Assembly (NCBI GenBank): GCA_018970145.1
Contig: JAGWWY010000002.1
Coordinates: forward strand, 248,001 to 312,000
DNA from: Gammaproteobacteria bacterium
GTDB lineage: Bacteria > Pseudomonadota > Gammaproteobacteria > Steroidobacterales > Steroidobacteraceae
Reading direction: 5' to 3'
Length of the DNA: 64,000 nt
The translations under genes and the position numbers were made by a program. Every line of letters starts with the position of its first letter. The stretch's first letter is position 1. The notes under the pieces are model-generated. The model was not told where the DNA came from. It did not search any database and was given only the letters and a program-made list of their open reading frames with translations. Positions 18,401-27,190 of this stretch are shown here, piece by piece.

Positions 18401-18865
18401 CTCGCGGTACAGCAACATCGGCTGTGACGCGAGCGCAAGCTGTCCGGCGCCGCCGGCGCTGATCGGTACGGCCGCCGCAAGACTGCGGTGGACACCATCG
18501 ATAGTCTGGATGCGCAGGCGACCGGGTGTGTCTTGCAACTGCCAACCGCGTAACTCCGCACGTTTCAACGCAGTCTGTGCGAGCGACACCGTCTGACGTT
18601 TGGCCGGATCGTTGGGCCAAGTGGACTCGGGCAGTGCGGCCTCAGCGAGCGCCTGTTCGACTCGCGCAAGCATCTCGCCGGCCGCTTTGCGCGTGAACGT
18701 CATGGCCAGAATCGCCTCGGGCTCATCGACTGCGGCCAGGAGACGTAGATAGCGCTGAATGAGCAGTGTTGTCTTGCCCGAACCGGCCGGTGCCTGCACG
18801 ATTAGCGAGCGCCTGATGTCAAGCGAATCGACCCGCGCCTTGGCATCGTTCGCGAGCAGCGTCAT
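15458..18865 (-). CDS. UvrD-family helicase/nuclease, AddA-like
   Basis: The 1135-residue protein resembles AddA: a superfamily 1 helicase with a C-terminal PD-(D/E)XK nuclease, used in double-strand break processing before RecA loading. It has Walker A APAGSGKTT (25-33), TFTRKAAGEM, Walker B LLIDEFQDTS, GDPMQSIYQFREA, the TIHRAKGLEFDAV motif and YVAMTRAKRR. The nuclease end has GIVIHRELEHLA and VIDYKT with D1078 and K1080. It overlaps the AddB-like gene by four bases, indicating a two-subunit complex. It replaces or adds to RecBCD in this organism. Confidence 0.9.
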   Translation of the reverse strand: MTLLANDAKARVDSLDIRRSLIVQAPAGSGKTTLLIQRYLRLLAAVDEPEAILAMTFTRKAAGEMLARVEQALAEAALPESTWPNDPAKRQTVSLAQTALKRAELRGWQLQDTPGRLRIQTIDGVHRSLAAAVPISAGGAGQLALASQPMLLYREVARRSLREAELDAEWAAASGRLFEHLDNAWVRVEELLAKMLAQRARWLPHLIAGRFADLSRELSQAIAHVLRALRAQLEEAFDVEGRRQIVGLARHAQNLLNAADGDVELRRQLQVLASVEDSIVLDIECWRAIAHFVLTKENKSGAVQFRRRVDVRQGFGPKDPNKKVFERWLADWSSPERAALLDEARQAPPACFDADESELMQALVRLLLLAASQLDLAFRERGEVDFIGVAAAAREALREEGDLDREQILHQGSRLQHLLIDEFQDTSRDQFELILGLTRDWQSGDGRTLFVVGDPMQSIYQFREARVDLFEAALRDGFGDVKLEPRSLAQNFRSVPAIVEQVNHLFTSVFPKTVEPRESAVPFAASIAGRKLDHSEPDVSATDPAVEWRLAGMVGDDLACQRWETEAVVDCVRRWRSDATIKSIAILVAARHHATTLAAGLRSAGFPVRGVDLVPLSETSVVQDLLALTRALSSVLDRIAWLTVLRAPWCGMTLADLTALLEGQPQAAIADLWADEARLTRLSVEGRARLQRLRVLMTPMLMRTDIGLSVRVESVWLQLHAPACYEDDGAVDDARRYLDALDEASRRPGWRAAVDLNVMLEGLYAAGSTMPGAIEVMTIHRAKGLEFDAVIVPGLSRRVQGDPRDLLELVEWREGEQTLALFGPIEASDAVVGRPSVAAWIRRLRSRRIDRERARLLYVAMTRAKRRLAPIACFTLKKDGAASIPGRSPLGVLRPAISGLIDEATRKPRIAGVVEIAASASAGWRRWPVDFEPPEWPADLSVSTLNLSSTELEAVSQRLIGQNGDPYARAVGIVIHRELEHLARQSELPVEVDESATARWRQGLLLEGVARDRCDTPLQRVRDAIQQTLRDERGRWILGRRDERDGIELALTGKVAGRIVNVVIDRCFVEAGQRWVIDYKTAVPSDGNVSEFLGAQREAHRAQLARYSSLLARLGPEPVRSALYFPATGLFVELT

Positions 18866-21552
18866 TCGGCGCCTTCTTCCGAATCGAGTTCGTCGAAGCC
18901 GTCACCGCCAAGTTCGGCGCGCCGACAAAAACCTGGTAATTCGCAATACCGACACGCGCGCCGGCTCGGTCGGACCGAGGCCACCCCGCGCATGAAGCGC
19001 GAGGCCAACGCCGCAAGTTCGCGCCGAACGTCATCGCGTTGATCCGACCAAGCGATGCCCGCTTTGGCGCCGGGCAACAAATCGTCCTCCGCCGTCGATG
19101 CCACGTAGCGGCATGACGCTGAGCTCAAATGAATGTTGGCAAGCGCGACGATGCTCTCTTGCGCCTCGGTTTCGACACAGAGCGCGTACAGCCACAATTG
19201 GACCGCATCGAGCTCGGCGAGTGAAAACGACAGCGAACGAGGGCGACCGCTCTTGTAGTCGAGGATCATCAAGCCCGGTGATCCTGTCGCAGTGGGAACG
19301 CGATCGATTCGATCGATCCGAAGTTCGAATCGTGCATCACCGAGGGTCAAAGACACCGGATGCTCGCGACGCTGAACCGTGAATGGCGGGCGTTGCAACT
19401 CGAGTGCGAGTAAGCGTCGAATGACCCGCGCCGACCGACGTCGCTCGCGAGAGAGTAAACGCTGCTGCGCGCGCGGTTCTGCACCATCGACACCCGTCGA
19501 CAAGGCTGGGTCGCTCATCGCCTCCGACAAGCTCCGCTCGATCACAGCGTCAAGTTGGTCAGCGTTCAGGGCACGCAGGCGCTCGGAGTCGATGACGTCA
19601 CGCCACAGCACATTGAGTGCGCGATGCAATAAGCTGCCGCGGACCAGCGCTGAAATGCCGGGCTCGAGTTCGTCCTCCAGTTTGCCGAGGAGACGACGCT
19701 CCGCGTAAGCTCGAAAGTCGCACAACGCTTGCGTCGCGAGGGTTTCGGCGCCACCCGGGACACGGCGGGCGGTATCCCACGGACTGCCGACGTTGTCGGC
19801 CGGCTCCGAGATCGGGAGTTGCGGCTGTCCGCCACGACGGAGTCGAGCGAACGAGCGCGGTGTGGCCTCAGTCTGCACACCGTACGCACGCAACAAGGGA
19901 CTGGCCTGCAGCTCCGTATCACCATCGCGAGCTGCACTGGAGTAATGCAAGTCCGACGTCGATTCCGCCCACTGGCGCATCGCCAACTGCGCGCGCTGCG
20001 ACTGACCTCGTGCACTCGACTCCGGGACACCGAGCGCTTGTTGTAGTGGGTAAGGTACGAAAGGATCGGCTCGAGCGGGCGACGGCCAAGCATCGGCCTG
20101 CAAACCACACACGTAGATCCCGTCGTAGCGAACACCCGGATGATCGAGCGAGCGTGTGATGGTAACGGGCAACTCCCCGCGCGATGGCGCGACGAACTCG
20201 CGCTGTGCCAACGATGTGATCAGCGCCACGCTCTGCCGAGCATTGGCAGCCGGACGTGAGCGCTCAATGTCGCCGAAGACCTGCATCAAGTCACGCCACT
20301 GCTCGCGAATCTGACGCGTAGTCGAGTCGCGCGCGGGGCGATGATCGAACACAGCCCGTTTTGCGATTATCTCGAAACGATCTGCCCAGCGTTGCTCGGC
20401 TCGTTCGAACTCGGCATGCATACCCGTAAGTCGCGACACGATGGCATCGGCGACGGCCGTATCGCTCGCGATCGACGTTCGCAGTCGCCCCAACACCGCG
20501 AGCCAAGCGCTGGCGGAGCGTTGCTCGAACGGGTCACGGCGCAATAATGCGGCCAATCTCGCGCGGGTCGACATCGACAAATCGTCGAACACCTCTCCTT
20601 CGAGCAATCGTGCGAACGCTTCTGCCTCCTCAAACGAGGCTAACCAGCGCAACATCTGCAAAACTTGACGCGGTTCGGAGTACTCGGATAGCGGACGTCC
20701 ACCCTCGATGTCGAAAAGCGTCTCGAGGTCCGGATCGCGCCAGCGCGAGGGTGTCAGTTGCGCGGAGAAATGGCTTTCAACTGCGGCGCGTTGGACTTCA
20801 AGCGACGGCACGACGACGTACAGTCGCGCCTCGGGGTTCCGTTCCAAACTTGTTCGCGCCCACTCGGCAGCGGCAGCGATCTCATCGGCCGGCGTCGGGA
20901 GGCGGTGGTGGGTGACCTCTGCATCGGGGCGACCGACGGATTGCTGCGCCGTGACACCTCGAGTGACAAACAAGTCACGCAGCAACGGCGGAGGTGATCC
21001 GCCCAAATAGGTTTGCTGGACAGACGGACCATCGCGCGCGAGCAACGCCCCCCTAAGCACGCGTTCGCCGTGCTCAAATGCGACACTCGCTTCCTGCTCG
21101 CGTGCGGCGGCAATGACGGTCCGACGCGCGCTTAACAACCACTGCGCCTCCGTCGAAGCGTGCCGCGCCAAGCTGGCATCGTCGATCCGCCACTCACTAC
21201 AAAGGCGTGCGGATCTTTGCAATGCATCGGCCAACGCATCGACCGACCAGATGAACGGCCGCGGATCGTCACGCGCCGACAGCAGCTCTCGAGCCGCATC
21301 GTGCCAAAGACACCACTCCTCGTGCGGTCCGAGCGGACGCCCGAAACGCTGACCATGGTGAAGATAGGCGTCCCGAACCAAAGAGGCGAACCACCCGTTG
21401 ACGGCGGTCACGAGCGGCGTGTGCCACACGTCGAGCGATCGCAACTGCGCACGCGCGTAAGCGAGTCGAATCGCCGCAGCGCGCGAGCGGGTCGGAACTA
21501 TGAGCCCCGCCCCTGCGCGCAGACGATCGGCGATGTGGTCAAATGGTGCCAA
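18862..21552 (-). CDS. AddB-like PD-(D/E)XK nuclease subunit
   Basis: The 896-residue protein resembles the second subunit of AddAB-type complexes, the group often annotated as 'probable DNA repair protein'. The N-terminal half is a degenerate helicase fold without a clear Walker A. The C-terminal nuclease has GSLLHRALN and MILDYKSG (D765, K767). A cysteine in QALCDFRAY and the cluster C867, C870, C876 match the four-cysteine iron-sulfur arrangement of AddB. It starts right beside alaA and runs into the AddA-like gene with an ATGA overlap. It is expected to act with that protein in recombination repair. Confidence 0.85.
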   Translation of the reverse strand: MAPFDHIADRLRAGAGLIVPTRSRAAAIRLAYARAQLRSLDVWHTPLVTAVNGWFASLVRDAYLHHGQRFGRPLGPHEEWCLWHDAARELLSARDDPRPFIWSVDALADALQRSARLCSEWRIDDASLARHASTEAQWLLSARRTVIAAAREQEASVAFEHGERVLRGALLARDGPSVQQTYLGGSPPPLLRDLFVTRGVTAQQSVGRPDAEVTHHRLPTPADEIAAAAEWARTSLERNPEARLYVVVPSLEVQRAAVESHFSAQLTPSRWRDPDLETLFDIEGGRPLSEYSEPRQVLQMLRWLASFEEAEAFARLLEGEVFDDLSMSTRARLAALLRRDPFEQRSASAWLAVLGRLRTSIASDTAVADAIVSRLTGMHAEFERAEQRWADRFEIIAKRAVFDHRPARDSTTRQIREQWRDLMQVFGDIERSRPAANARQSVALITSLAQREFVAPSRGELPVTITRSLDHPGVRYDGIYVCGLQADAWPSPARADPFVPYPLQQALGVPESSARGQSQRAQLAMRQWAESTSDLHYSSAARDGDTELQASPLLRAYGVQTEATPRSFARLRRGGQPQLPISEPADNVGSPWDTARRVPGGAETLATQALCDFRAYAERRLLGKLEDELEPGISALVRGSLLHRALNVLWRDVIDSERLRALNADQLDAVIERSLSEAMSDPALSTGVDGAEPRAQQRLLSRERRRSARVIRRLLALELQRPPFTVQRREHPVSLTLGDARFELRIDRIDRVPTATGSPGLMILDYKSGRPRSLSFSLAELDAVQLWLYALCVETEAQESIVALANIHLSSASCRYVASTAEDDLLPGAKAGIAWSDQRDDVRRELAALASRFMRGVASVRPSRRACRYCELPGFCRRAELGGDGFDELDSEEGAE

Positions 21553-22827
21553 TCAACCTCGGAAACGCACGCTCGCTTCGACCACCCGTCCGACCGGCAC
21601 CGGTGGACGGGACCGATATTCAGCGAGCAATTCGCTCATTCGCGAGAAAACGATGCGCAACTGGGCGGAATCCGGAAGATTGGTGATACGGAAATGGTTC
21701 TTGTAGGGCACATTGAAGCTCGTGCCCGGCGCAACCAAGACGTGTTTTCGCTCGAGCAGATCAAGCGCGAATGCTTGGTCGTCAAAATTCTCGATCGAGT
21801 CGTTGACCCCAACGAAACCATACAATGCGCCTTTCGGTGTTGCGAGCTCCAACGAGGGCTCAGACGCCACGGCCTCAACGATCGCACGACGCGATTCGAA
21901 CAAGCGACCACCGGGTCGCGTCAATTCCCGAATACTTTGATAGCCCCCGAGAGCGGTCTGTACCGCCCACTGGCCGGGCACATTGCTGCACAAGCGCAAC
22001 GATGCCAATAACTCCAGCGCACCGAGAAAATCCAAAGCGGCAGATATCTTGCCCGACACCACCGCCCAACCGACGCGATACCCGCAAGCGCGATAGACCT
22101 TCGAGAGACCGGACATCGTTACACAGACCGTATCGTGCACGAGGCTCGCCATCGGCACGAACTCCGCATCGTCGTACAAAATCTGATCGTAGATTTCGTC
22201 GCATAGCAGCATGAGGCCGTGCTGCTCGGCGAGTCGCGCCATACCCTCAAGGACCGAGCGCGGATAGACCGCACCTGTCGGATTGTTCGGATTGATGACG
22301 ACTATCGCTCGCGTGCGCGGCGTGATGAGCGCCGCCAGCTCATCCACATCCGGGACAAAGCCGTTCTCCGGATGACACGGATAATGAACCGCCTTGCCGC
22401 GATTGAGCGTGACTGCCGCACTCCACAACGGGTAATCGGGGCCTGGGACCAATACCTCGTCGCCCTCATTCAGCATGGCACGAAGGCACAGATCGATCAG
22501 TTCGCTGACGCCGTTACCGATAAAAACCTCTTCGGCACTGACACCCGTGACTCCGCGCGCCTGCTGTTGCATCACCACGGCCTCGCGCGCCGGGAAGATA
22601 CCCTTCTGGTGGCAATAGCCTTCGCTCTCTGGAAAGTTCTCGATCATCGCGAGCCGCATCGTCTCCGGCGTTCGAAAGCCGAACAACGCGGGATTACCGA
22701 TATTCAACGAAATGATTTCGTAGCCCTTGCGTGCAAGCTCTTGGGCGCGTCGTGCGAGCTTGCCGCGAATCTCGTAACGAACGTTGCGCAGAGCGTCGCT
22801 AGTGCGGATCGGGTTGTCGGCCGTCAT
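21553..22827 (-). CDS. alaA: Alanine transaminase-type aminotransferase (AlaA-like)
   Basis: This PLP-dependent class I aminotransferase of 424 residues most resembles AlaA, which makes alanine from pyruvate and glutamate. It has the LNIGNPALFGFRTP start region (41-54), YCHQKGIFPAREA (71-83), NPNNPTG (179-185), CDEIYD with D210 and Y213, and the PLP lysine K243 in SGLSKVYRACGYR. It directly precedes the AddB-like gene with no gap. The 139-bp gap upstream is shared with a divergent lipocalin-like gene. Confidence 0.88.
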   Translation of the reverse strand: MTADNPIRTSDALRNVRYEIRGKLARRAQELARKGYEIISLNIGNPALFGFRTPETMRLAMIENFPESEGYCHQKGIFPAREAVVMQQQARGVTGVSAEEVFIGNGVSELIDLCLRAMLNEGDEVLVPGPDYPLWSAAVTLNRGKAVHYPCHPENGFVPDVDELAALITPRTRAIVVINPNNPTGAVYPRSVLEGMARLAEQHGLMLLCDEIYDQILYDDAEFVPMASLVHDTVCVTMSGLSKVYRACGYRVGWAVVSGKISAALDFLGALELLASLRLCSNVPGQWAVQTALGGYQSIRELTRPGGRLFESRRAIVEAVASEPSLELATPKGALYGFVGVNDSIENFDDQAFALDLLERKHVLVAPGTSFNVPYKNHFRITNLPDSAQLRIVFSRMSELLAEYRSRPPVPVGRVVEASVRFRG

Positions 22828-22950
22828 AAGTTGGTTTTATTGCTGTATGGAACCCGCAGGCCGGGCAGGTCACAAGAATAACCACTTGCCCCGCTCACTG
22901 CATGATCTTGATGAGCGTACTGCGGATGTTAGCCTGCGCGTCACATCGCC

Positions 22951-22957
22951 AAGGAGG
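22951..22957 (+). promoter_or_regulatory. Shine-Dalgarno sequence that fixes the start at 22967
   Basis: A perfect AAGGAGG lies nine bases before the ATG at 22967. It identifies this ATG as the start, rather than the earlier in-frame start at 22784 that lies inside alaA. Confidence 0.85.
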
Positions 22958-22966
22958 CCCGGCACC

Positions 22967-23449
22967 ATGACTTTCGATTTGCGCGCACACATGCCTCTGC
23001 TGACCCGCCAAGAGGGCGTGTGGGAAGGCGTCTATCGGTATTACGACGCCGACGGCAACAAGATCGACGAACATCGTTCGCGACTCGTTTGCCGAGTCCC
23101 CGATTCGGGTCCCCATCATTACCACCAGTCCAACGAGTACACCTGGCCGGACGGTCGACAGGAGACCCGCGAGTTCAAGGGCTCGTTCCGCGACGGGAAA
23201 CTCTGGTTCGACAGTGAACTGATCGAAGGTTGGGCGGCAGAGGAGCCGCTCGATGAGCACCGCAGAACGCTGCTGCTCTATTGGGTGCGCCGCGGCGAGC
23301 CGGACACCTATCTCTACGAAATGATCCAAGTCGACGACGCGTGCCGCCAACGTACCCGCGTTTGGCAATGGATACGTGGCGGCGCGACGCGCATGCGCAC
23401 CCTCATTGATGAAGTGAAGGTCGCAGACGACGGGCGGTCCGTCGCTTAG
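22967..23449 (+). CDS. Lipocalin-like (DUF3598-like) protein of unknown function
   Basis: The 160-residue cytoplasmic protein is beta-rich, with alternating aromatic and charged residues. It starts with GVWEGVYRYYDADGNKIDEH (17-36) and includes EYTWPDGRQETREF and DGKLWFDSELIEGW. The pattern resembles the lipocalin-like DUF3598 family, but I assign it only tentatively. Such folds bind small hydrophobic molecules. It diverges from alaA and its 3' end overlaps the convergent cupin gene by four bases. It is the first gene of the accessory catabolic region. No catalytic motif is evident. Confidence 0.6.
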   Translation: MTFDLRAHMPLLTRQEGVWEGVYRYYDADGNKIDEHRSRLVCRVPDSGPHHYHQSNEYTWPDGRQETREFKGSFRDGKLWFDSELIEGWAAEEPLDEHRRTLLLYWVRRGEPDTYLYEMIQVDDACRQRTRVWQWIRGGATRMRTLIDEVKVADDGRSVA

Positions 23450-24399
23450 CGGCGACGGCGCTTTTTCTTCTTGTGTCCGTGATCGACACGCCCATCACCA
23501 TGGTGGTGCGGCGTGTCGCCTTGGGCATGGCCGTGATCGTAGTCGAAGTCGATCGGATGATTATGGCCGTGAGTGTTGACCCACTTGTAGAGTTCCGGAT
23601 TGCGATGCAGCAAGCGACTCGCAGCACGCTCCTGGTTCTCTTCGGGATTCGTCCACGGATTGAAGTGGAAATGGTTATATAGCTGCGAGTCGGTGCGACC
23701 GATCGCGAGTGTGCCGAGCTTGCAACCGAAGGCGCCGTGGTTGATGTACGGCGGCCGCCAGAAGTACCCGCCGGTCGGCAGTTCACCGAACTGCATCATC
23801 CAGGACGTGCCCCAAATGTGATATGCCTCTTCGACGCAGTCGTGGTAGGAAATGTTGTCCTGCCAGAAATTCGGCGTCATGCAATAAAGAAACGTGAAGG
23901 CATGCGTGCGCTGATCGAAACGCAGTACCTTGACGAGACAGCCCGGCGCCGTCGCCGGGAAGAAATTCGTCGAGGTCCACTGCATGTTCTCGTAGGCGTT
24001 GACCGAAGCGAACCGATCGCGCTCGGCGCGCGGATGATCGCTATCCGACTCGACGAACGACGGTTCGCCATGGTTGTAGAACAACAAGCCGGTCGCGCCG
24101 CGCGATGAGCTCAGCGCTTCGATGGCCACACCGGCCGGTACAAAAACGTAACTCCCCGGGCCGTGAACCTTTTCACCAATCGTCACGGAGCCCGTCATGA
24201 TGAAGAGTTCGTACTCGGTGTAACTCATGCCCGGCGGTTGCTTGTAGCCAGGCTCGAACAAGACCGTCATGGAGCAAGCTCCGTTGTCGGTGTCGATCGA
24301 GAGCATTTTGTACTGCATACCCTTCGGAAAACCCGGCAGGGTCATTTTTTTGAAGGGAACGTCGCGGTCGACAAACGGTTCGATATGGGGGCGTGCCAT
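23446..24399 (-). CDS. Cupin-fold protein with histidine-rich, basic C-terminus
   Basis: The 317-residue protein has a cupin-like N-terminal half: PPGMSYTEYELFIMTGSV, then GPGSYVFVPAGV, the usual G(X)5-P-G strand pair. It also has a second region with several aromatic and histidine residues (YINHGAF, YNHFHFNPW). Residues 275-317 form a tail with 11 histidines among aspartates, then four lysines and four arginines. The tail could bind nickel, zinc or copper, or nucleic acid at its basic end; this is inference. Enzymatic cupins include dioxygenases and isomerases, so a catabolic role is possible. It lies in the same direction as the small basic gene and the YfcG-like GST. Confidence 0.65.
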   Translation of the reverse strand: MARPHIEPFVDRDVPFKKMTLPGFPKGMQYKMLSIDTDNGACSMTVLFEPGYKQPPGMSYTEYELFIMTGSVTIGEKVHGPGSYVFVPAGVAIEALSSSRGATGLLFYNHGEPSFVESDSDHPRAERDRFASVNAYENMQWTSTNFFPATAPGCLVKVLRFDQRTHAFTFLYCMTPNFWQDNISYHDCVEEAYHIWGTSWMMQFGELPTGGYFWRPPYINHGAFGCKLGTLAIGRTDSQLYNHFHFNPWTNPEENQERAASRLLHRNPELYKWVNTHGHNHPIDFDYDHGHAQGDTPHHHGDGRVDHGHKKKKRRRR

Positions 24400-24422
24400 G
24401 GTTCAATCCTCCGCGGCGCTGA

Positions 24423-24677
24423 TCAGAATACGACTCGGAACTTGCGTTTCGGCTTAACCGGAATCTCTTCCGGACGAACCTTGCGCATTTGGTCCCAATG
24501 GACGTGGGTACCGCGCGTCTGGATGCGCTGCAGGAACTCTGCTACCCACTTGTCGCGCTTCGGTGCAAGTGCATCCTGCTCGGCGACGATTTTCTTGTAG
24601 CGCCTCTTTTGCTCGACCAACTCTCTCTTCAGCCAAGCTTCGACTTCGCGGCTGCGCTTATGGGGAATGGCTTTCAT
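24423..24677 (-). CDS. Small basic protein of unknown function
   Basis: The 84-residue product is very rich in lysine and arginine, with a likely helical, coiled-coil-prone first half (residues 8-45, KRSREVEAWLKRELVEQKRR) and a basic end KPKRKFRVVF. It has no signal peptide and no recognised domain. It lies 23 bp upstream of the cupin gene on the same strand, so both may be expressed together. A DNA- or RNA-binding or scaffolding role is possible, but nothing decides it. Coding status is supported by its fit in the gene string. Confidence 0.5.
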   Translation of the reverse strand: MKAIPHKRSREVEAWLKRELVEQKRRYKKIVAEQDALAPKRDKWVAEFLQRIQTRGTHVHWDQMRKVRPEEIPVKPKRKFRVVF

Positions 24678-24765
24678 GCGGCTCCTCGCGTTCGGGTCGG
24701 TTTCGACCCCTATCCCGTCGGATATTAACCCCGAGGCGGGCAGTTGGAACCAGCGACAGCCACTC

Positions 24766-25485
24766 TCAACGCGATATGACCACCCTGCGAGCTTTCCCTT
24801 GCGTCAACTGGCTACGTCCAAAAAGCGCCTCGCGGGCCTTCTCATCGGGATTACCGATCTTCTCGCGCCGATCAAGCAGCGCGACGCCGCGCTGGACGGC
24901 CGGCCGCTGACCAATCGCTTCGTACCACCGCGCTACGTTCGGAAACTCGGCCAAATCGATTTGGTGCAACCAGCGCACACGCACCCACGGCCAGGTCGCC
25001 ATATCGGCGATCGAATACGCGCCTGCCAAATACTCGACATCGGCGAGGCGCCGATCCATCACGCCGTACAAGCGCAAGGTCTCGTTACGGTAGCGATCCA
25101 TCGCGTAGCGGATCTTGCGGGGCGCATAGCCGAGAAAATGACCGCATTGACCGAACATCGGTCCGACGTTCGCCACCTGAAACGTCAGCCACTGCAACAC
25201 CTCGTAACGGCCCCGTTTCGCGCGTGGCATGAATTTCCCGCTCTTCTCGGCGAGGTACTGCAGGATCGCGCCCGACTCGAATAATGTGATCGGCTCGCCC
25301 CCCGGGCCGTCACGGTCGACGATGGCCGGAATCTTGTTGTTCGGATTGATCCTGAGGAATGCCGGTCGAAACTGCTCGCCGCGCAACATATTCACCGGCT
25401 TGACGCGGTACGACAGACCGCATTCCTCGAGCATGATTGGGATCTTGTGGCCGTTGGGCGTCGGCCAGTAGTACAGATCAATCAC
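24766..25485 (-). CDS. YfcG-like glutathione transferase (Nu class)
   Basis: The 239-residue protein closely follows E. coli YfcG, a glutathione-dependent disulfide reductase. The N-terminus has YYWPTPNGHKIPIMLEE (5-21), whose threonine and asparagine contact glutathione in YfcG. INPNNKIPAIVD and FESGAILQYLAE follow, then the helical domain with SIADMATWPWV. It is one of three GSTs in the accessory region. It diverges from a two-domain VOC gene across 53 bp. Its substrate in this setting is unknown; a glutathione conjugation or thiolysis step in catabolism is possible. Confidence 0.85.
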   Translation of the reverse strand: MIDLYYWPTPNGHKIPIMLEECGLSYRVKPVNMLRGEQFRPAFLRINPNNKIPAIVDRDGPGGEPITLFESGAILQYLAEKSGKFMPRAKRGRYEVLQWLTFQVANVGPMFGQCGHFLGYAPRKIRYAMDRYRNETLRLYGVMDRRLADVEYLAGAYSIADMATWPWVRVRWLHQIDLAEFPNVARWYEAIGQRPAVQRGVALLDRREKIGNPDEKAREALFGRSQLTQGKARRVVISR

Positions 25486-25538
25486 GAGACCCCCTTAAGC
25501 ACTCGACATTCAGATCCCGAGATTCGAACATACGGCGC

Positions 25539-26438
25539 ATGCTCAGCGCCATCCTCGTCGTCACCCTGGTGGTGGCCGATTTAGATTCCACCCGCCGTGC
25601 GTACGTCGAATGGCTCGACTACCAGCTCGTCAACGACGACTCGATTTCCGATGATCTCGCTGCGAGCTGGGCGGCGCCCGCAGCAGCGGGCAGTCGCTCT
25701 GTCTTGTTGCAACCGGCGAGCGGCGCGTCCATGTGGTTGCGATTGATAGAGCGCCCGCATGCGGCCGGTTATCGAGCGATGCACTCGACGGGCTGGACGG
25801 CCAATGAAATCCTCGTCGAGGATCCGTTCGATCTCGCTGAGCGCTTCAGAGAGCCGGGCTCACCCTTCAGAGTCGTGGGGCGGCCGGCGCCACTGGGCTC
25901 GAACGGCAAAGTCATCGCCATGCAGGCGATCGGGCCTGCGGGTGAACTCAATTACTTCACCCGCATCCCAACCGAGGGCGGCACGTTCATCAAGACGCCT
26001 GCTGCCGGCCGTGTCGATCGAACCTTCATCGCCGTCGTGGGCGGACGCTCGATGGCAGCGATGAGCCGTTTTTATCGCGACGCACTCGGTATGAACGTCC
26101 TTGCGCCCTATCCATCGGCCGTGCAGGTCGTCAATGATGCACGCGGCCTGCCCGCTCACCATCAAATGTCGTTGTCGGTGGTACCGATTTCACCAGCGGC
26201 CATACTCGAGTTGGACGAATACCCGAGCGACACGCTCGATCGGGTAACGCCGATCGACGACTTACCGGCCGGAATGGCCATGGTGAGCTTTGTTGTCGGA
26301 CCGCTGGATTCTACGAAACTCGTCTGGCGATCACCGCCGCGTCTGCGCAGCGAACTGCCGTACGCGGGGCGCCGCGCCGGTGTCGTGGTGGGCGCGGCGG
26401 GAGAGTGGATCGAGTTGATCGAGCGTGAGCCGCGTTAA
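25539..26438 (+). CDS. Two-domain VOC (glyoxalase/bleomycin/extradiol) family protein
   Basis: The 299-residue protein has two tandem VOC-like halves. The first begins at ILVVTLVVADLDSTRRAYVEW and the second at RTFIAVVGGRSMAAMSRFYRDALGM. VOC proteins bind a metal and act as glyoxalases, epimerases, extradiol dioxygenases or resistance proteins. The first half has lost clear metal ligands and looks degenerate. The ATG at 25539 gives the natural N-terminus; the upstream open frame overlaps the divergent GST gene. The 3' end overlaps a convergent gene by four bases. The substrate is unknown. Confidence 0.7.
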   Translation: MLSAILVVTLVVADLDSTRRAYVEWLDYQLVNDDSISDDLAASWAAPAAAGSRSVLLQPASGASMWLRLIERPHAAGYRAMHSTGWTANEILVEDPFDLAERFREPGSPFRVVGRPAPLGSNGKVIAMQAIGPAGELNYFTRIPTEGGTFIKTPAAGRVDRTFIAVVGGRSMAAMSRFYRDALGMNVLAPYPSAVQVVNDARGLPAHHQMSLSVVPISPAAILELDEYPSDTLDRVTPIDDLPAGMAMVSFVVGPLDSTKLVWRSPPRLRSELPYAGRRAGVVVGAAGEWIELIEREPR

Positions 26439-27184
26439 CGCGGCTCGAAAACCTGATACTCGGTGAGCTCGTAGCGGGTCTGCATGTATCCCGTCACATA
26501 AGCCAGCAAACAGATCCGCTCGTCCGGCGTGCACCAAAGATCATAAGGCGGATGCTTGCCGGGTTCGTTGCTGGTGTCATCGCCCTCGCTGGTCTCGATG
26601 ATGCGGTAATGCAACGCATCGAACGTGCCAGCCGCGACCGTGATGCGATCGGGACCGACATACTGCAGACGCACACCCAACGGGTGACGCATGATCAGGG
26701 GTCCGGTGGCACCGCGATGATCGAGTGAGCACAGCAGCACGTTCGTGTAGAGACCGATACCCGGACCACGCGTGATGTCGAAGATACTCATCAACCAGGC
26801 ATCGGCCTGAATCGGATGGGTGCCAAACGCATCCAGTTTGCCCTGCAAGGGGTAGCGCTGCGAGATGCGACCCTCGGCCACCGTGTATCCCTCGCACTCG
26901 GCTTCGGTCTCGGTGAAGCGAAACCAACTCGAGCCCACGAACCGATCACCCACGGACAAACGCACGAAGCAATCTTCCGGGCGCCAGTCTTTATCGAGAC
27001 TGAGCGTCACGTCGCGCATGACATTCGGGGCATCGTCGATCTCGGTATAGGCGCGAATGGTGCGTCGACCGTCGCTGTGCACCGTGATGGTGAAGTCTTC
27101 CCGGCCGCGCTCTACGCCTTTGCGACCTTGCTTATCGCTCGTGTAATGCAATTTGCCTTTGATGCGGCGATGCGGAATGGGCAT
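26435..27184 (-). CDS. Conserved-looking protein of unknown function, beta-rich
   Basis: The 249-residue protein has no signal peptide or membrane segment. It starts MPIPHRRIKGKLHYTSDKQG and contains many alternating strands. The end region reads ITVAAGTFDALHYRI and YDLWCTPDERICLLAYVTGYMQTRYELTEY, which resembles the beta-barrel pattern of DUF3108-like proteins only weakly. It is the last gene of the ten-gene minus-strand unit, six bases after the GST at 27191. Its place suggests a role in binding or handling the pathway compound. Confidence 0.55.
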   Translation of the reverse strand: MPIPHRRIKGKLHYTSDKQGRKGVERGREDFTITVHSDGRRTIRAYTEIDDAPNVMRDVTLSLDKDWRPEDCFVRLSVGDRFVGSSWFRFTETEAECEGYTVAEGRISQRYPLQGKLDAFGTHPIQADAWLMSIFDITRGPGIGLYTNVLLCSLDHRGATGPLIMRHPLGVRLQYVGPDRITVAAGTFDALHYRIIETSEGDDTSNEPGKHPPYDLWCTPDERICLLAYVTGYMQTRYELTEYQVFEPR

Positions 27185-27190
27185 GGTGAC

